Part shown: positions 31,808-42,828 of the stretch, in pieces | Layout of the letters: every line of letters begins with the position of its first letter | Numbering within the stretch: position 1 is the first letter of the stretch | Assembly: GCA_009830035.1 (NCBI GenBank) | Contig: SZZY01000005.1 | Location: 62,001-126,000 of the forward strand | DNA length: 64,000 nt | Reading direction: 5' to 3' | Source: Pantoea sp. Eser | GTDB lineage: Bacteria > Pseudomonadota > Gammaproteobacteria > Enterobacterales > Enterobacteriaceae | Translations under genes and position numbers: made by a program | Notes under the pieces: model-generated | Told to the model about the DNA's origin: nothing | Database searches by the model: none | What the model saw: only the letters and a program-made list of their open reading frames with translations

Positions 31808-32599
31808 TCAGGCACCCAGCCGGCTCATCGGGATGTGAAACAGCTCAGAGAAATTGCGGGTGGTGGCGGCGGCCAGCGTCTCAATATCCACCCCTTTCAG
31901 CACCGCCAGATAATCGGCGACATCGCGGGTATAAGCGGGCTGATTCTCTTTGCCGCGATAAGGAACCGGAGCCAGATAAGGTGAATCGGTTTCAACCAGC
32001 ATGCGATCCAGCGGAACGTGACGCGCCGCCTCACGCAGCTGCTCAGCATTACGGAAGGTGACGATGCCGGAGAACGAAATATAGAACCCCATATCCAGCA
32101 GTTTAGCCGCGGTAGGCTGATCCTCAGTAAAGCAGTGCAGCACGCCGCCGCAGCGCTCAACCTGTTCCTCACGTAAAATCGCCAGCGTGTCGTCTCGCGC
32201 ATCACGGGTATGCACAATAATCGGTTTGTTCAGGGCGATGCCGGTACGGATGTGTTCACGGAAGGAGGCCTGCTGCTGCGCTTTGGTCTCCTGCTGATAG
32301 TAATAATCCAGCCCGGTTTCCCCCAGCGCCACCACCTGTGGATCGGCAGCCAGACGGCGAAACTCCTCAACGTCATACGCCTCCTCCTGATTCAGCGGAT
32401 GAACGCCGCAGGAGAGTGCGATTTCAGGCCGATCGCCGACCAGCGCTTTCAGGGTATGAAAACCGGGCAGCGTAGTGGCGATGGCCAGCATAAATTTCAC
32501 ATCACGCGCGGCTGCTTTGGCGATCACATCATCCAGATCGCGATGGTTTTTCTCATAATTCAGGCCATCAAGGTGGCAATGGGAATCAACAATAAACAT
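31808..32599 (-). CDS. ycfH: TatD-family metal-dependent hydrolase YcfH
   Basis: Putative metal-dependent deoxyribonuclease of the TatD family, 263 aa, intact. Metal-ligand motifs are DSHCHLDGL (HxH near the N-terminus), ALGETGLDYYY, PIIVHTRDARDDT, LHCFTEDQPT and VETDSPYLAP. It is last in the pabC-mltG-tmk-holB-ycfH operon, 17 bp after holB. Its cellular substrate is not established. Confidence 0.93.
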   Translation of the reverse strand: MFIVDSHCHLDGLNYEKNHRDLDDVIAKAAARDVKFMLAIATTLPGFHTLKALVGDRPEIALSCGVHPLNQEEAYDVEEFRRLAADPQVVALGETGLDYYYQQETKAQQQASFREHIRTGIALNKPIIVHTRDARDDTLAILREEQVERCGGVLHCFTEDQPTAAKLLDMGFYISFSGIVTFRNAEQLREAARHVPLDRMLVETDSPYLAPVPYRGKENQPAYTRDVADYLAVLKGVDIETLAAATTRNFSELFHIPMSRLGA

Positions 32600-32616
32600 A
32601 GTTACTCTCAGAAGGT

Positions 32617-33609
32617 TTAGCCGATCAGCGCAGGCTTCATATTATCAGCCCAGCTTAGCAGCCGATCGGTCAGCAATAATTCGCGGTTAACCGCCGCCAC
32701 GTGCAGCAACTGCTCGCGACAGCGCATCCAACACTGCGCACTGCTGTTGAGCGCCGTCGGGGTAAAGTGTCCGGCCAGCAGCGTCACCACATCCTGACGA
32801 TCGACGTTACTCAGCCACTGGCCAGCATTCTGCTGCCATTTCATCGCATCCAGCAGCAGCGAGAGCAGCCAGCCAATGCGCACCGCCGCGTCGTCTGCGT
32901 TGAGCACCGGCAGCAGTTGCAGAATGTCCTGCTGCAGTGCCGCGGGCAGCGCATCGCACAGTTTCTGGCGCGCCTGCCACGGGCCAACCGCCAGCAGGTT
33001 GAGCGCCGCTTCCGGCGCGCCGGCGCTGAGTCGCAACGCGGCTACCAGCATCACTTCATCCTGCGACGTCTGCTTCTTCAGCCAGTTCAGGCTGAGTCCT
33101 TCGTCCGGTGGCGAAAGATGCAGCGTCATGCATCGGCTGCGCAATGTCGCCAGCAGGCGCGACGGGTCACGACTGCTGAGGAAAAACCAGCTATTGGCCG
33201 GCGGCTCCTCCAGCGTTTTCAGCAGGGCATTGGCCGCAGCTTCAGAGAGCTGAGCCGCATCAGGCAGCCAGACGATTTTAGCGCCGCCCTGCTGACCGAA
33301 ATGATACATTTTCTCAGTGACCTGACGAACTGCATCAATGCCGAGGGTGTTTTTACCTTTCTCGGCTTCCAGCCGGTACCAGTCCGGATGGGTATTGGCC
33401 TGCATCAGCTGGCAACCGTGGCATTGCCCGCAGCTTTTCAGGCCGTCGGGCTGCTGGCACATCAGCCTCTGGCTGATGTGCCACACCAGCGCATCATCGC
33501 CCATCCCGGCCATCGCCTGAATCAGCAGCGCGTGATGACTCCGGCCCTGCTGATGCTGCGTGATCAGCTGGCGATAGGGCTGATTGAGCCACGGAAACCA
33601 GTTCATCAC
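32617..33609 (-). CDS. holB: DNA polymerase III delta-prime subunit
   Basis: Clamp-loader subunit of the replicase, 330 aa. It starts [20 protein letters not shown]. The zinc module is CGQCHGC plus an upstream Cys; AAA+ features are [20 protein letters not shown] with [15 protein letters not shown] (SRC motif RSRC follows). It overlaps tmk by 4 bp. It is essential and intact. Confidence 0.95.
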   Translation of the reverse strand: MMNWFPWLNQPYRQLITQHQQGRSHHALLIQAMAGMGDDALVWHISQRLMCQQPDGLKSCGQCHGCQLMQANTHPDWYRLEAEKGKNTLGIDAVRQVTEKMYHFGQQGGAKIVWLPDAAQLSEAAANALLKTLEEPPANSWFFLSSRDPSRLLATLRSRCMTLHLSPPDEGLSLNWLKKQTSQDEVMLVAALRLSAGAPEAALNLLAVGPWQARQKLCDALPAALQQDILQLLPVLNADDAAVRIGWLLSLLLDAMKWQQNAGQWLSNVDRQDVVTLLAGHFTPTALNSSAQCWMRCREQLLHVAAVNRELLLTDRLLSWADNMKPALIG

Positions 33610-34238
33610 ACCTGCTCCGCCAGCCAGCCCTTGAGGGTGGACTGAAGTGACGCTGTCACTTGTTGCAGCGGCTGGCTGGCGTCGATTGTCAGAATAGTCG
33701 GATCGTCCGCCGCCAGCGCCAAATAACGGTCGCGGGTGTGCTCAAAAAAGCGCAGCGACTCCTGCTCAATGCGATCCAGTGCACCACGGGCACGGGCGCG
33801 TTGCAGACCAATTTCCGGCGTTACGTCGAGATAGAGCGTCAGGTCGGGGCGAAAATCTCCCAGCACCGCATCGCGCAGGGTACGCATCAGTTCACTGTCG
33901 AGTCCGCGCCCGCCGCCCTGATAAGCTTGTGAGGAGAGATCGTGTCGATCGCCAATCACCCAAGCCCCGCGAGCCAGCGCCGGTTTGATCACCGTTTCGA
34001 CCAGCTGCACGCGCGCCGCATAGAGCATCAGCAGTTCCGCTTTATTGGTAACCTGCTCACCCTCAATGCCCTGCTTGACCAGCCCCCGCAGCTGCTCCGC
34101 CAGTGGCGTTCCGCCAGGTTCGCGGGTGAAGACAATATCTTCAATCCCGCGTTCGCGCAGCGTGGCGACAATCGCATCGCGCGCCGTGGTTTTACCGGCG
34201 CCTTCCAGGCCCTCAATGACGATGAACTTACTGTTCAT
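33606..34238 (-). CDS. tmk: Thymidylate kinase
   Basis: Converts dTMP to dTDP, 210 aa. The P-loop is [10 protein letters not shown]; the substrate region is [16 protein letters not shown] with [17 protein letters not shown], and the LID region includes [11 protein letters not shown]. It overlaps mltG by 11 bp and holB by 4 bp, a tightly coupled operon. It is essential and intact. Confidence 0.96.
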   Translation of the reverse strand: MNSKFIVIEGLEGAGKTTARDAIVATLRERGIEDIVFTREPGGTPLAEQLRGLVKQGIEGEQVTNKAELLMLYAARVQLVETVIKPALARGAWVIGDRHDLSSQAYQGGGRGLDSELMRTLRDAVLGDFRPDLTLYLDVTPEIGLQRARARGALDRIEQESLRFFEHTRDRYLALAADDPTILTIDASQPLQQVTASLQSTLKGWLAEQV

Positions 34239-35247
34239 TTTTTTCCTTCAGCCTTTGCCGGTAAACCTGCACCGCCCGGTTATGGCTGGCAAGATTGGTG
34301 GTAAAGGTGTGTCCGCCCTTTCCATCCGCAACAAAATAGAGGCAGTTGCTCTTTTCCGGATGGGCCGCCGCCTGCAGCGACGCTTTGCCCGGCATGGCAA
34401 TCGGTCCTGGCGGCAAACCATTAATGATATAGGTATTGTAATCGGTTGCCGTCTCCAGGTCCTTACGCGTCAGGGTACCATTATAGGCCGGGCCCATACC
34501 GTAAATCACCGTGGGGTCGGTTTGCAGTCGCATGCCGGTTCGCAGTCGATTAATAAACACCGAGGCGACACGGGCGCGCTCATCACTGACGGCGGTCTCT
34601 TTTTCAATGATCGAGGCCATGGTCACCAGATCCTGCGGCGTTTTATACGGCAGATTATCCGCCCTTTTCTGCCAGACCTGATCGATGGTTTTCTTCATCC
34701 GTTCATGGGCGCGCTGCAGGATCGCCAGATCGCTGGTGTTGGCGGTATAGAGATAAGTATCCGGGAAGAAGTTGCCTTCCAGCTGCTGCGGATCAACCTT
34801 CAGCTCGCTGGCCAGCGTCGTAAACTGGTCATCTTTCAGCGTATGCCGGATATAGGGCGCTTTACGCAGCTCGTTCAGCCACTCCGTCAGGCGCTGACTT
34901 TCGACAAGGCGCAACGGAAACTGTGCCTCTTTGCCGCTGGCCAGCAGCTGCAGCAGCGAACGTACCGTCATGGTTGGCTCGAGGCGGTAAGTCCCGGCTT
35001 TGAAGGTCGCCAGTTCGGATTCGACCTTCAGTAACGCGCCAAACCAGATGCTGTGCGGAATGATATTCTGGCTCTCTAACTGGGCTTCAAGCGCCACCCG
35101 GCCGGTACCGGCGGGCAACGTGTAGATCGTTTCCTGGTGCAGGGTTAACGGGGCGGACGCGAACTGTTTTATCTGCCAGTAACTCAAGGCAGCCGCGACA
35201 CCCACTATCGCCACAATGCTGGCGAGAATTTTTTTACTTCGACTCAT
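34228..35247 (-). CDS. mltG: Endolytic murein transglycosylase MltG (YceG)
   Basis: Inner-membrane enzyme that cleaves nascent glycan strands and sets their length. It is 339 aa, with an N-terminal membrane helix at about residues 7-24 ([18 protein letters not shown]), a LysM-like region, then the catalytic domain with the Glu in [40 protein letters not shown] and PPGPIAMPG are typical. It overlaps pabC by 4 bp. Confidence 0.95.
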   Translation of the reverse strand: MSRSKKILASIVAIVGVAAALSYWQIKQFASAPLTLHQETIYTLPAGTGRVALEAQLESQNIIPHSIWFGALLKVESELATFKAGTYRLEPTMTVRSLLQLLASGKEAQFPLRLVESQRLTEWLNELRKAPYIRHTLKDDQFTTLASELKVDPQQLEGNFFPDTYLYTANTSDLAILQRAHERMKKTIDQVWQKRADNLPYKTPQDLVTMASIIEKETAVSDERARVASVFINRLRTGMRLQTDPTVIYGMGPAYNGTLTRKDLETATDYNTYIINGLPPGPIAMPGKASLQAAAHPEKSNCLYFVADGKGGHTFTTNLASHNRAVQVYRQRLKEKNEQ

Positions 35248-36059
35248 GATGCATCCATTATCTTTTTACAGCTTGCGTGCAACTGATTAAACAGCGTGCG
35301 TTGAGTAAAGTTCACCGCCTCCAGCTGTCGTACCGGTAAAACCGGCATCAGGGCGTTACATATCACTATTTCATCGGCAGCCAGCAACGCGTCAGGTTCA
35401 CATTGGACAACCCGGCAAGCCTGCCCTGCAGCGGCGAGCTGCGCCATCAGACTGCGTCGCATAATGCCATCGACGCCCGCCCAGCGCAGGTCAGGAGTAA
35501 AAATCTCCGTGCCCTGGCGCCAGAATAAATTGGCCGCACAGCATTCCACCACCCAACCTTCAGTGTCAAGCACCAGCGCTTCGTCAGCGTCTGTCTGGTC
35601 AAGATGAGCCCGAATCATCACCTGTTCCAGCCGGTTGAGATGCTTCAGACCGGCAAACTGCGGATTGCACGCCAGCCGAATCGGGCTGAGAGCCAGCGAC
35701 GCGCCGCGCTGCTGTAAGGTAGCATAGTGTTGCGGCCACGCTGCCAGCGAGACGATACGCGTCGGCTCACCACACCCTTTCCGGCTGTAACCGCGTCCGC
35801 CGCTTCCGGCGCTGAGTATCACTTTCAGCACCGCCTGCGTCTGATGCTGTGCTGCCTGACGCATTTCGTTTTCCAGCTGCAGCCAGTCGATACCGTTGAT
35901 TAACAGCCGTTCACAGCTTTCTCTGAGACGCTGCATGTGGCGTTCCAGTAACAGGATCTTGCCCTGCTGCACCGCCGCGGTGGTAAAGCAGCCATCCCCG
36001 AACTGCATTCCGCGATCGCTGGCCGCCAGAGTTGATTGTTCGATGCCGTTAATCCACAT
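35244..36059 (-). CDS. pabC: Aminodeoxychorismate lyase
   Basis: PLP-dependent lyase making 4-aminobenzoate for folate. I chose ATG 36059 ([20 protein letters not shown]), preceded by GGAGAG at 5 bp; it gives 271 aa, near the E. coli 269, whereas the longer frame adds ten non-conserved residues. PLP Lys is in [31 protein letters not shown] and [11 protein letters not shown] are conserved. It is the first gene after fabF, separated by a terminator hairpin. Confidence 0.94.
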   Translation of the reverse strand: MWINGIEQSTLAASDRGMQFGDGCFTTAAVQQGKILLLERHMQRLRESCERLLINGIDWLQLENEMRQAAQHQTQAVLKVILSAGSGGRGYSRKGCGEPTRIVSLAAWPQHYATLQQRGASLALSPIRLACNPQFAGLKHLNRLEQVMIRAHLDQTDADEALVLDTEGWVVECCAANLFWRQGTEIFTPDLRWAGVDGIMRRSLMAQLAAAGQACRVVQCEPDALLAADEIVICNALMPVLPVRQLEAVNFTQRTLFNQLHASCKKIMDAS

Positions 36060-36120
36060 GGTTCTCTCCGGTTGGGCAGCGATCGGCACGCCGATGCTGA
36101 CTCTGTTGAATAATCAGGAT

Positions 36121-36150
36121 AAAAAAAGGCCCGCATCGCGGGCCTTTTTA
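36121..36150. terminator. Hairpin terminator between fabF and pabC
   Basis: AAAAAAAGGCCCGCATCGCG followed by GGCCTTTTTA forms a compact stem with A- and T-tracts. On the minus strand it attenuates fabF transcription before pabC. Confidence 0.9.
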
Positions 36151-36164
36151 GCAATCAACAACGA

Positions 36165-37406
36165 TTACACTTTACGGAAAATCAATGAGCCGTTGGTGCC
36201 ACCGAAGCCGAAGGAGTTACACAAGGTGTACTCCAGTCCAGAAACCTGACGCGCGGTATGCGGCACGAAATCAAGATCGCAGCCTTCATCCGGGCTGTCG
36301 AGGTTGATGGTCGGCGGTACCGCCTGGTCACGCAGAGCCAGAATCGAGTAGATCGATTCAACGGCACCCGCAGCACCCAGCAAATGCCCGGTCATCGATT
36401 TGGTTGAGCTCACCATTGCCGTACTGGCTGCTGCCCCAAATACTGATTTCACTGCACGTGTTTCCGCTTTGTCACCGGCTGGCGTCGAGGTGCCGTGCGC
36501 GTTGACATAGCCAATCTGCTCTGGCGTAAGCTGAGCATCGCGCAGCGCATTGATCATCGCTGCTGCTGCACCCGAGCCATTTTCCGGCGGAGAGGTCATG
36601 TGGTAAGCATCGCTGCTCATACCAAAGCCGACAATTTCCGCATATATTTTCGCGCCGCGCTGCTTAGCATGTTCGTACTCTTCGAGTACCACAATACCGG
36701 CACCGTCACCCAGCACAAAACCGTCACGATCTTTATCCCATGGGCGGCTTGCTGCCTGTGGGTTGTCGTTGCGGGTGGAGAGCGCACGCGCTGCGCCAAA
36801 TCCACCAACGCCTAATGGCGTACTGGCTTTTTCAGCGCCACCTGCCAGCATCACGTCAGCATCGTTATAGGCGATGATACGTGCGGCGTGGCCGATATTA
36901 TGAACGCCAGAGGTACAGGCAGTCGCAATAGAGATGCTCGGACCTTTCAGGCCGTACATGATAGTGAGATGACCCGCTACCATGTTCACGATAGTCGATG
37001 GCACAAAGAACGGGCTGATTTTACGCGGGCCACCGTTTACCAGTGAAGTATGATTGTCTTCAATCAGACCTAAACCACCGATGCCGGAGCCAATCGCTGC
37101 GCCCATACGACCTGCATTTTCTTCGGTCACAACCAGACCGCTATCCTGCATAGCCTGCATGCCGGCAACAATGCCGTATTGGATGAAGTCATCCATCTTG
37201 CGCTGATCTTTGCGCGAGATGTAGTCATCACAATTAAAACCTCTTACCAGACCTGTAAAACGGGTTGCATAGGCACTGGTATCAAAATGGTCGATCAGGT
37301 TAATGCCGCTCTGACCGGCAAGGAGAGCACTCCAAGTAGACTCTACGGTATTGCCGACAGGAGATAACATGCCAAGACCGGTTACAACTACACGACGCTT
37401 AGACAC
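36165..37406 (-). CDS. fabF: 3-oxoacyl-ACP synthase II
   Basis: Elongating condensing enzyme of type II fatty-acid synthesis, 413 aa. The catalytic triad is intact: Cys in [12 protein letters not shown], His in [12 protein letters not shown], His in [15 protein letters not shown]. The C-terminus [15 protein letters not shown] is typical. It follows acpP at 86 bp, separated by a hairpin. Confidence 0.97.
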   Translation of the reverse strand: MSKRRVVVTGLGMLSPVGNTVESTWSALLAGQSGINLIDHFDTSAYATRFTGLVRGFNCDDYISRKDQRKMDDFIQYGIVAGMQAMQDSGLVVTEENAGRMGAAIGSGIGGLGLIEDNHTSLVNGGPRKISPFFVPSTIVNMVAGHLTIMYGLKGPSISIATACTSGVHNIGHAARIIAYNDADVMLAGGAEKASTPLGVGGFGAARALSTRNDNPQAASRPWDKDRDGFVLGDGAGIVVLEEYEHAKQRGAKIYAEIVGFGMSSDAYHMTSPPENGSGAAAAMINALRDAQLTPEQIGYVNAHGTSTPAGDKAETRAVKSVFGAAASTAMVSSTKSMTGHLLGAAGAVESIYSILALRDQAVPPTINLDSPDEGCDLDFVPHTARQVSGLEYTLCNSFGFGGTNGSLIFRKV

Positions 37407-37452
37407 GTTCGTCCTCCAGGGAGGGGAAATAGGGAACTATAGTGGGACAAAC

Positions 37453-37482
37453 ATAAAAATCAGGCGGTCGAGCGACCGCCTG
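37453..37482 (-). terminator. Terminator/attenuator between acpP and fabF
   Basis: On the minus strand AGGCGGTCG-CT-CGACCGCCT is followed by GATTTTTATG. This fits the known excess of acpP over fabF transcripts in enterobacteria. Confidence 0.8.
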
Positions 37483-37492
37483 AAGATATTCA

Positions 37493-37729
37493 TTAGCCTT
37501 TGTGGCTATTGATGTAGTCGATCGCTGCCTGAACGGTAGTGATTTTCTCAGCTTCTTCGTCTGGAATTTCAGTATCAAACTCTTCTTCCAGAGCCATTAC
37601 CAGCTCAACGGTATCAAGAGAATCTGCACCCAGGTCTTCTACGAAAGATGCAGAGTTGGTCACTTCTTCCTCTTTCACACCCAGCTGCTCACTGATGATT
37701 TTCTTAACGCGTTGTTCGATATCGCTCAT
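37493..37729 (-). CDS. acpP: Acyl carrier protein
   Basis: Carrier of acyl chains on 4'-phosphopantetheine, 78 aa from ATG 37729 ([20 protein letters not shown]). The modified Ser is in [12 protein letters not shown]. It is acidic and nearly identical to E. coli. Upstream frame extension to 37906 is in the fabG-acpP spacer and is not coding. Confidence 0.97.
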   Translation of the reverse strand: MSDIEQRVKKIISEQLGVKEEEVTNSASFVEDLGADSLDTVELVMALEEEFDTEIPDEEAEKITTVQAAIDYINSHKG

Positions 37730-37883
37730 ACTATTTAATTTCCTATCAAAACTCGCTTTCGCGATGGTTTTCGTAGTGTATAAAATGGTGAAAAAGATGC
37801 AACAAAATCCCGGCTGGTCGAACCACGATTTTACGCTATTTTGCGGTTTTAGCCGCAAATAATGCAAATGTTTTCGTGATTTA

Positions 37884-38618
37884 TCAGACCATGTACATGC
37901 CGCCATTGACGTGCAGCGTTTCGCCTGTGATGTAGGCTGCTTCGTCAGAGGCTAAGAATGCCACAGCATTGGCGATTTCTTGCGCTTCGCCTAAGCGACC
38001 CGCAGGTACTTCCGCCAAAATACCAGAACGTTGATCTTCGTTCAGTGCCCGCGTCATGTCTGTCTCAATAAAACCTGGAGCCACGACGTTGACGGTAATG
38101 CCACGTGAAGAGATTTCGCGCGCCAGTGATTTGCTAAAGCCAATTAAACCCGCTTTTGCTGCCGCGTAGTTTGCTTGGCCCGCGTTACCCATGGTTCCAA
38201 CAACGGAACCAATGGTGATGATACGGCCCACGCGCTTTTTCATCATGGCACGCAATACCACCTTAGAAAGGCGAAAGACAGAAGTGAGGTTGGTATCGAG
38301 GATATCCTGCCACTCATCGTCCTTCATGCGCATGAGGAGATTATCATGCGTAATGCCTGCATTATTGACTAAAATATCCACTTCGCCAAATTCTGCGCGA
38401 ATATACTCTAAAACACTGTCGATCGATGCAGCGTCAGTCACGTTCAGTAACAGGCCTTTGCCCTTGTCGCCAAGGTAAGCACTGATGGCGTCGGCGCCAC
38501 TCTGGCTGGTCGCGGTACCTACAACTTTAGCGCCTTTTGCCGCCAGCGTCTCCGCAATCGCACGACCAATGCCGCGACTCGCGCCGGTTACCAACGCAAC
38601 TTTACCTTCAAAGCTCAT
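37884..38618 (-). CDS. fabG: 3-oxoacyl-ACP reductase
   Basis: NADPH-dependent SDR of fatty-acid elongation, 244 aa. Cofactor motif [15 protein letters not shown]; catalytic Ser-Tyr-Lys in [21 protein letters not shown]-terminus [15 protein letters not shown]. It starts 10 bp after fabD stops. Confidence 0.97.
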   Translation of the reverse strand: MSFEGKVALVTGASRGIGRAIAETLAAKGAKVVGTATSQSGADAISAYLGDKGKGLLLNVTDAASIDSVLEYIRAEFGEVDILVNNAGITHDNLLMRMKDDEWQDILDTNLTSVFRLSKVVLRAMMKKRVGRIITIGSVVGTMGNAGQANYAAAKAGLIGFSKSLAREISSRGITVNVVAPGFIETDMTRALNEDQRSGILAEVPAGRLGEAQEIANAVAFLASDEAAYITGETLHVNGGMYMV

Positions 38619-38628
38619 GATTTTCCTC

Positions 38629-39561
38629 TTATTCCTTTCCGAGTGCAGCCGTCAATGATGCACTATCGTTGACGGCAGCCGCTGTCAGGCTGTCCACAAT
38701 GCGTTTGGTCAGACCGGTCAGGACTTTACCTGGACCGATCTCCAGCAGTTGGGTCATGCACTGTGCCGCCATTGCTTCCACGCTTTCGGTCCAGCGAACC
38801 GGACTGTAGAGCTGGCGCACCAGCGCATGGCGAATCGCGCCAGCGTCAGTTTCGGCTTTGACATCGACGTTATTGATGACCGGCACCGCAGGCGTATTAA
38901 AAGTGATGGACTCCAGCGCCACGGCCAGTTTGTCCGCCGCCGGCTTCATCAGCGCGCAGTGAGACGGTACGCTGACCGGTAACGGCAGCGCACGCTTAGC
39001 ACCGGCAGCCTTACAGGCCGCACCGGCACGCTCTACCGCTTCTTTGTTACCCGCGATGACCACCTGGCCTGGCGAGTTAAAGTTAACCAGCGAGACCACC
39101 TGACCTTGCGCACTCTCTTCACAGGCTTTGCGGATTGATGCGTCATCCAGGCCGATAATTGCCTGCATTGCGCCAGTACCCTCCGGCACGGCTTCCTGCA
39201 TCAGTTTGCCACGCAGCTCAACCAGCTTGATCGCATCGGCAAAATCCAGCACGCCAGCACACACCAGCGCGGAATATTCACCCAGGCTGTGACCGGCCAT
39301 AATTGACGGCTGTTCACCGCCCTGCTGCTGCCAGACACGATATATAGCGACCGAGGCGGCTAACAGCGCAGGCTGGGTCTGCCACGTTTTGTTCAACTCT
39401 TCAGCCGGACCCTGGCTGACTAACTGCCATAAGTCATATCCCAGTGCCGCAGAGGCTTCGCGGAAAGTCTCTTCCACCTGCGGATAGGAAGCGGCTAAAT
39501 CAGCCAGCATACCGACCGTCTGTGAACCCTGGCCTGGGAAAACAAAAGCAAATTGCGTCAT
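38629..39561 (-). CDS. fabD: Malonyl-CoA:ACP transacylase
   Basis: Loads malonyl onto ACP, 310 aa. N-terminal FVFPGQGSQTVGM, nucleophile Ser in GHSLGEYSALV, His in PVSVPSHCALMKP, Gln in FPGQGSQ for the oxyanion hole. It is co-transcribed with fabH upstream (16-bp gap) and fabG downstream. Confidence 0.97.
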   Translation of the reverse strand: MTQFAFVFPGQGSQTVGMLADLAASYPQVEETFREASAALGYDLWQLVSQGPAEELNKTWQTQPALLAASVAIYRVWQQQGGEQPSIMAGHSLGEYSALVCAGVLDFADAIKLVELRGKLMQEAVPEGTGAMQAIIGLDDASIRKACEESAQGQVVSLVNFNSPGQVVIAGNKEAVERAGAACKAAGAKRALPLPVSVPSHCALMKPAADKLAVALESITFNTPAVPVINNVDVKAETDAGAIRHALVRQLYSPVRWTESVEAMAAQCMTQLLEIGPGKVLTGLTKRIVDSLTAAAVNDSASLTAALGKE

Positions 39562-39577
39562 CTTATGTTCCTGTCAA

Positions 39578-40531
39578 TCAAAAGCGAACCAGTGCAGAAC
39601 CCCAGGTGAATCCACCACCAAAGGCTTCCAGCAAAATAAGGTGTCCGGGTTTGATGCGGCCATCACGGACCGCTTCATCCAGTGCGCTTGGCACCGATGC
39701 GGCAGAGGTATTGCCGTGGCGATCCAGTGTGACAACCACTTTATCCATGGTCATACCCAGTTTTTTCGCCGTCGCGCTGATAATGCGCAGGTTAGCCTGA
39801 TGCGGTACCAGCCAGTCCAGCATTTCGCGGTCGAGATTATTGGCCTGCAGCGTCTCATCAACGATGTGCGCCAGCTCGGTGACCGCAACTTTGAAGACTT
39901 CGTTGCCGGCCATGGTGACGTAGGCGGGTTGGTCCTGATGCGCGCGATCCTGATAAGGCAGAGTCAGCAGCTGGGCGTAGCGACCATCGGCGTGCAGGTG
40001 GGTTGAAATAATCCCCTGCTCTTCACTCTGGCCAAGCACTACGGCACCGGCGCCATCGCCGAACAGAATAATGGTGCCACGATCTTCCGGGTCCAGCGCA
40101 CGCGCCAGCACGTCAGCACCAATCACCAGCGCATGCTTAACCGCGCCATTTTTGATGTACTGATCGGCCACGCTCAGGGCGTAAGTAAAGCCCGCACAGG
40201 CGGCAGCAAGGTCAAACGCCGCGCAGTCTTTGATCTCCAGCATTTGCTGGATCATGCAGGCGGAACTAGGGAAAGCATGGCTGGAAGAGGTTGTGGCGAC
40301 AATAATCAGCCCAACATCGTTCGCCTCAATACCGGCCATTTCGAGAGCGCGTTGAGCCGCGCTGAATCCCATGGTGGCGACCGTTTCCTCAGGCGCAGCA
40401 ATACGGCGCTCACGGATGCCGGTGCGGGTGACAATCCACTCGTCCGACGTCTCCACCATTTTTTCCAGATCGGCATTGGTGCGAACCTGGCTAGGCAAAT
40501 AACTGCCCGTACCGATAATTTTGGTATACAT
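39578..40531 (-). CDS. fabH: 3-oxoacyl-ACP synthase III
   Basis: Starts fatty-acid chains from acetyl-CoA and malonyl-ACP, 317 aa. Catalytic Cys in [13 protein letters not shown], His in [12 protein letters not shown], Asn in [19 protein letters not shown]. It starts [20 protein letters not shown]. It immediately abuts the plsX stop. Confidence 0.97.
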   Translation of the reverse strand: MYTKIIGTGSYLPSQVRTNADLEKMVETSDEWIVTRTGIRERRIAAPEETVATMGFSAAQRALEMAGIEANDVGLIIVATTSSSHAFPSSACMIQQMLEIKDCAAFDLAAACAGFTYALSVADQYIKNGAVKHALVIGADVLARALDPEDRGTIILFGDGAGAVVLGQSEEQGIISTHLHADGRYAQLLTLPYQDRAHQDQPAYVTMAGNEVFKVAVTELAHIVDETLQANNLDREMLDWLVPHQANLRIISATAKKLGMTMDKVVVTLDRHGNTSAASVPSALDEAVRDGRIKPGHLILLEAFGGGFTWGSALVRF

Positions 40532-41572
40532 CTAGGCTTTGTCACTCCTGGCTAATACAGCATCAAGGCGCGCAGCAATTCGTTCGGGAACCTGCTGCCG
40601 CACCGCCTGCTCTGCCTGTTCTATCGCCACGGTGAAAGCATGTTGACTTGCTGCACCGTGACTTTTGGTCACTGTCCCGCGCAATCCTAACAGACAAGCG
40701 CCATTGTACTGGTCAGGGTTGAGATGCCCGAAACGCTTCGCCAGTCGTTTCTGGATCCAGCGTCCCAGCAACCTCAGCCACCATGACCGTTTTTTGCCTT
40801 TCCCCGACGACTTCAGCAGGGAAAGAAACATTCTTACCACGCCTTCCATGGTCTTGAGCGTGACATTACCGACAAACCCGTCACAGACCATCACATCCGT
40901 TTTACCGGTGAGTAGCTCATTACCTTCAAGGTAACCAATATAGTTGATCTGCGGTGATTCTCGCAGGATTACCGCCGCGTCGCGAATGGTTTCCAGCCCT
41001 TTGGTCTCTTCAGGACCAATATTGAGCAGCGCGACACGCGGCCGGGCAATGCCGAGCACCTGCTCCGCCATCACCGATCCCATCACCGCAAACTGCACCA
41101 GCATCGCACTGTCTGAACCGACGTTGGCTCCCAGATCCAGCACCACGGTTTTACCCTGCTGATGATGCGGTAAAACGGACATTAACGCCGGACGTTTAAT
41201 GCCTTCCAGCGGCTTTAATATCAGCGTGGCCAGCCCCATCAGGGCGCCGGTATTACCTGCGCTGACGCAGGCCTGCGCACGTCCATCTTTGACCATCTCC
41301 AGCGCCACACGCATTGAGCTGCCGCGACTGTTTCGAATAGCCTGAGCGGGTCGCGCATCACTTGCAATAACCGATTCGGCAGGAATCACCTGCAAACGCC
41401 CCAATAAGGAGGAATCCGCTTTGGCAAGCAATGGCGTGAGAATGTCGGGATTTCCGACCAGAAGAAGGAATAGCTGCGAATGAGAGGACAGTGCCTGCAA
41501 TGCTGCAGGCACTGTCACGCAAGGACCGAAGTCCCCGCCCATGGCATCAATAGCCAGGGTCAAACGTGTCAA
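40532..41572 (-). CDS. plsX: Phosphate acyltransferase PlsX
   Basis: Peripheral membrane enzyme converting acyl-ACP to acyl-phosphate for phospholipid synthesis, 346 aa. Landmarks are [51 protein letters not shown] and [15 protein letters not shown]. The yceD-rpmF-plsX-fabH order is the standard enterobacterial arrangement. Confidence 0.96.
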   Translation of the reverse strand: MTRLTLAIDAMGGDFGPCVTVPAALQALSSHSQLFLLLVGNPDILTPLLAKADSSLLGRLQVIPAESVIASDARPAQAIRNSRGSSMRVALEMVKDGRAQACVSAGNTGALMGLATLILKPLEGIKRPALMSVLPHHQQGKTVVLDLGANVGSDSAMLVQFAVMGSVMAEQVLGIARPRVALLNIGPEETKGLETIRDAAVILRESPQINYIGYLEGNELLTGKTDVMVCDGFVGNVTLKTMEGVVRMFLSLLKSSGKGKKRSWWLRLLGRWIQKRLAKRFGHLNPDQYNGACLLGLRGTVTKSHGAASQHAFTVAIEQAEQAVRQQVPERIAARLDAVLARSDKA

Positions 41573-41597
41573 GGTATCGCCTTGCTAAGAAAGAAAC

Positions 41598-41768
41598 TTA
41601 CTTAACGATAACCTTGCGACCGCGGTAGTAACCATCTGCAGTAATGTGGTGACGCAGATGAGTTTCGCCAGAAACTTTATCTACTGACAGAGCAGCAGTG
41701 GTCAGCGCATCGTGCGAACGACGCATACCACGCTTAGAACGGGTGGGTTTATTCTGTTGTACGGCCAT
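41598..41768 (-). CDS. rpmF: 50S ribosomal protein L32
   Basis: Small ribosomal protein of 56 aa: [20 protein letters not shown], then [20 protein letters not shown] and [15 protein letters not shown] to the TAA at 41598. It is enriched in basic residues, as usual. It lies 14 bp downstream of yceD and 25 bp before plsX. ATG 41768 follows a GGAGTAA-type site. Confidence 0.97.
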   Translation of the reverse strand: MAVQQNKPTRSKRGMRRSHDALTTAALSVDKVSGETHLRHHITADGYYRGRKVIVK

Positions 41769-41782
41769 GGACCTTACTCCTA

Positions 41783-42070
41783 TTACTTACGCTTTAAACT
41801 GGCTAATACGGCAAATGGATTTGGTTTCTCCGCCTCTGCAGGCAGTTTGCCAAAGACCATGTCCGCCTCGGACACTTCACAGTGTTCAGAATCATGTACC
41901 GGTTGACTGTCAACCGCAAACGACATGGCACAATCCACATCACTGTCCACAATAACCACTGACTCGGCCACGCGCTCCACCTGTGCAGATGTGTATACAC
42001 CTTGATAATCAAGGCGTTTTTGAGCGGTACGGACGGGGTCCAGTGTTAGAGGTAATTTTACCTTTCGCAT
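41783..42070 (-). CDS. yceD: YceD (DUF177), large in-frame internal deletion
   Basis: Conserved partner of rpmF, thought to act in 23S rRNA accumulation or ribosome assembly. E. coli YceD is 173 aa; this frame is 95 aa. The N-terminus ([20 protein letters not shown] to CAMSFAVD) and C-terminus ([20 protein letters not shown] to [13 protein letters not shown]) are conserved, but about 78 central residues, including the CxxC segment CQRCG of the family, are gone. The frame is preserved and the junction lies in a 17-bp palindrome. The protein may still be made, but it lacks most of its core; probably non-functional or partly functional. Confidence 0.85.
   Translation of the reverse strand: MRKVKLPLTLDPVRTAQKRLDYQGVYTSAQVERVAESVVIVDSDVDCAMSFAVDSQPVHDSEHCEVSEADMVFGKLPAEAEKPNPFAVLASLKRK
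41901..41917. repeat. 17-bp palindrome at the yceD deletion junction
   Basis: CGGTTGAC-T-GTCAACCG is a perfect inverted repeat, located exactly where the two retained parts of yceD meet. It could have promoted or been created by the deletion. Confidence 0.8.
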
Positions 42071-42210
42071 AGGGCGCGCATATTAACTTTGTAATGTCAT
42101 AGAGTCAAAGAAAAAGGCCGTTAAACAGCATCTTTCAACCACTATTCGCATCCAGTGCGGCGCACAGTTTAAGATGACTGTCACCAATTCGCTATCACTA
42201 TTGAAAAAAA

Positions 42211-42817
42211 ATGACCACATCGATTCTTTTAGCCTCAACCTCGCCCTTTCGCCAAGCATTATTGCAAAAGGTGGGCCTGCCATTTACCACCGCCGCGCCC
42301 GAGGTAGATGAAACCCCGCTGCCCGGCGAAACCGCGACAGCGCTGGTGACACGCCTTGCGATAGCAAAAGCGCAGGCGCTGGCGCAGGCCTTTCCCGATC
42401 ACTGGATCATCGGTTCCGATCAGGTCTGCGTACTGGATGGGGAGATTACCGGTAAACCGCACAGAGAACCGCACAGCGTAGAGAATGCCCGGGCGCAGTT
42501 ACGCGCCGCCAGCGGCAACCGCATCACCTTTTACACCGGCCTGGCGCTCTATCATCCTGCCAGTCAGCAACTGATGCAGTGCTGCGAACCGTTTGTGGTG
42601 CATTTCCGTGAAATAACCGACGCGGAGATCGCGGCTTATGGCTTATATAGAGAAGGAACAGCCGCTGCACTGCGCCGGCAGTTTCAAAAGTGAGGGACTG
42701 GGGATTTGTCTGTTTGAGCGGCTGGAGGGACGGGATCCCAATACGCTGGTAGGACTGCCACTGATCGCGCTTAACGGCATGTTACGGCAAGCCGGCATTA
42801 ATCCGCTGTCGGACTGA
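42211..42817 (+). pseudogene. yceF: 7-methyl-GTP pyrophosphatase YceF (Maf family), frameshifted by tandem duplication
   Basis: House-cleaning nucleotide pyrophosphatase acting on m7GTP. It starts [20 protein letters not shown], with the Maf motifs [10 protein letters not shown] and [25 protein letters not shown] is duplicated in tandem at 42633-42646, shifting EIAAY away from [20 protein letters not shown]. In that frame the gene continues [20 protein letters not shown] to the TGA at 42815. A second, in-frame 12-bp tandem duplication at 42455-42478 adds four residues (REPH). Read as is, the product stops at 160 aa. Confidence 0.9.
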
Positions 42818-42828
42818 TGCCGGGGCCA

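Noticed and set aside
32701-33645. 314-codon frame antisense to holB
   Set aside because: Antisense shadow of a conserved essential gene; composition rich in Arg/Gln, typical of reverse frames.
34045-35034. 329-codon frame antisense to tmk/mltG
   Set aside because: Overlaps two well-identified genes on the other strand and shows no motif.
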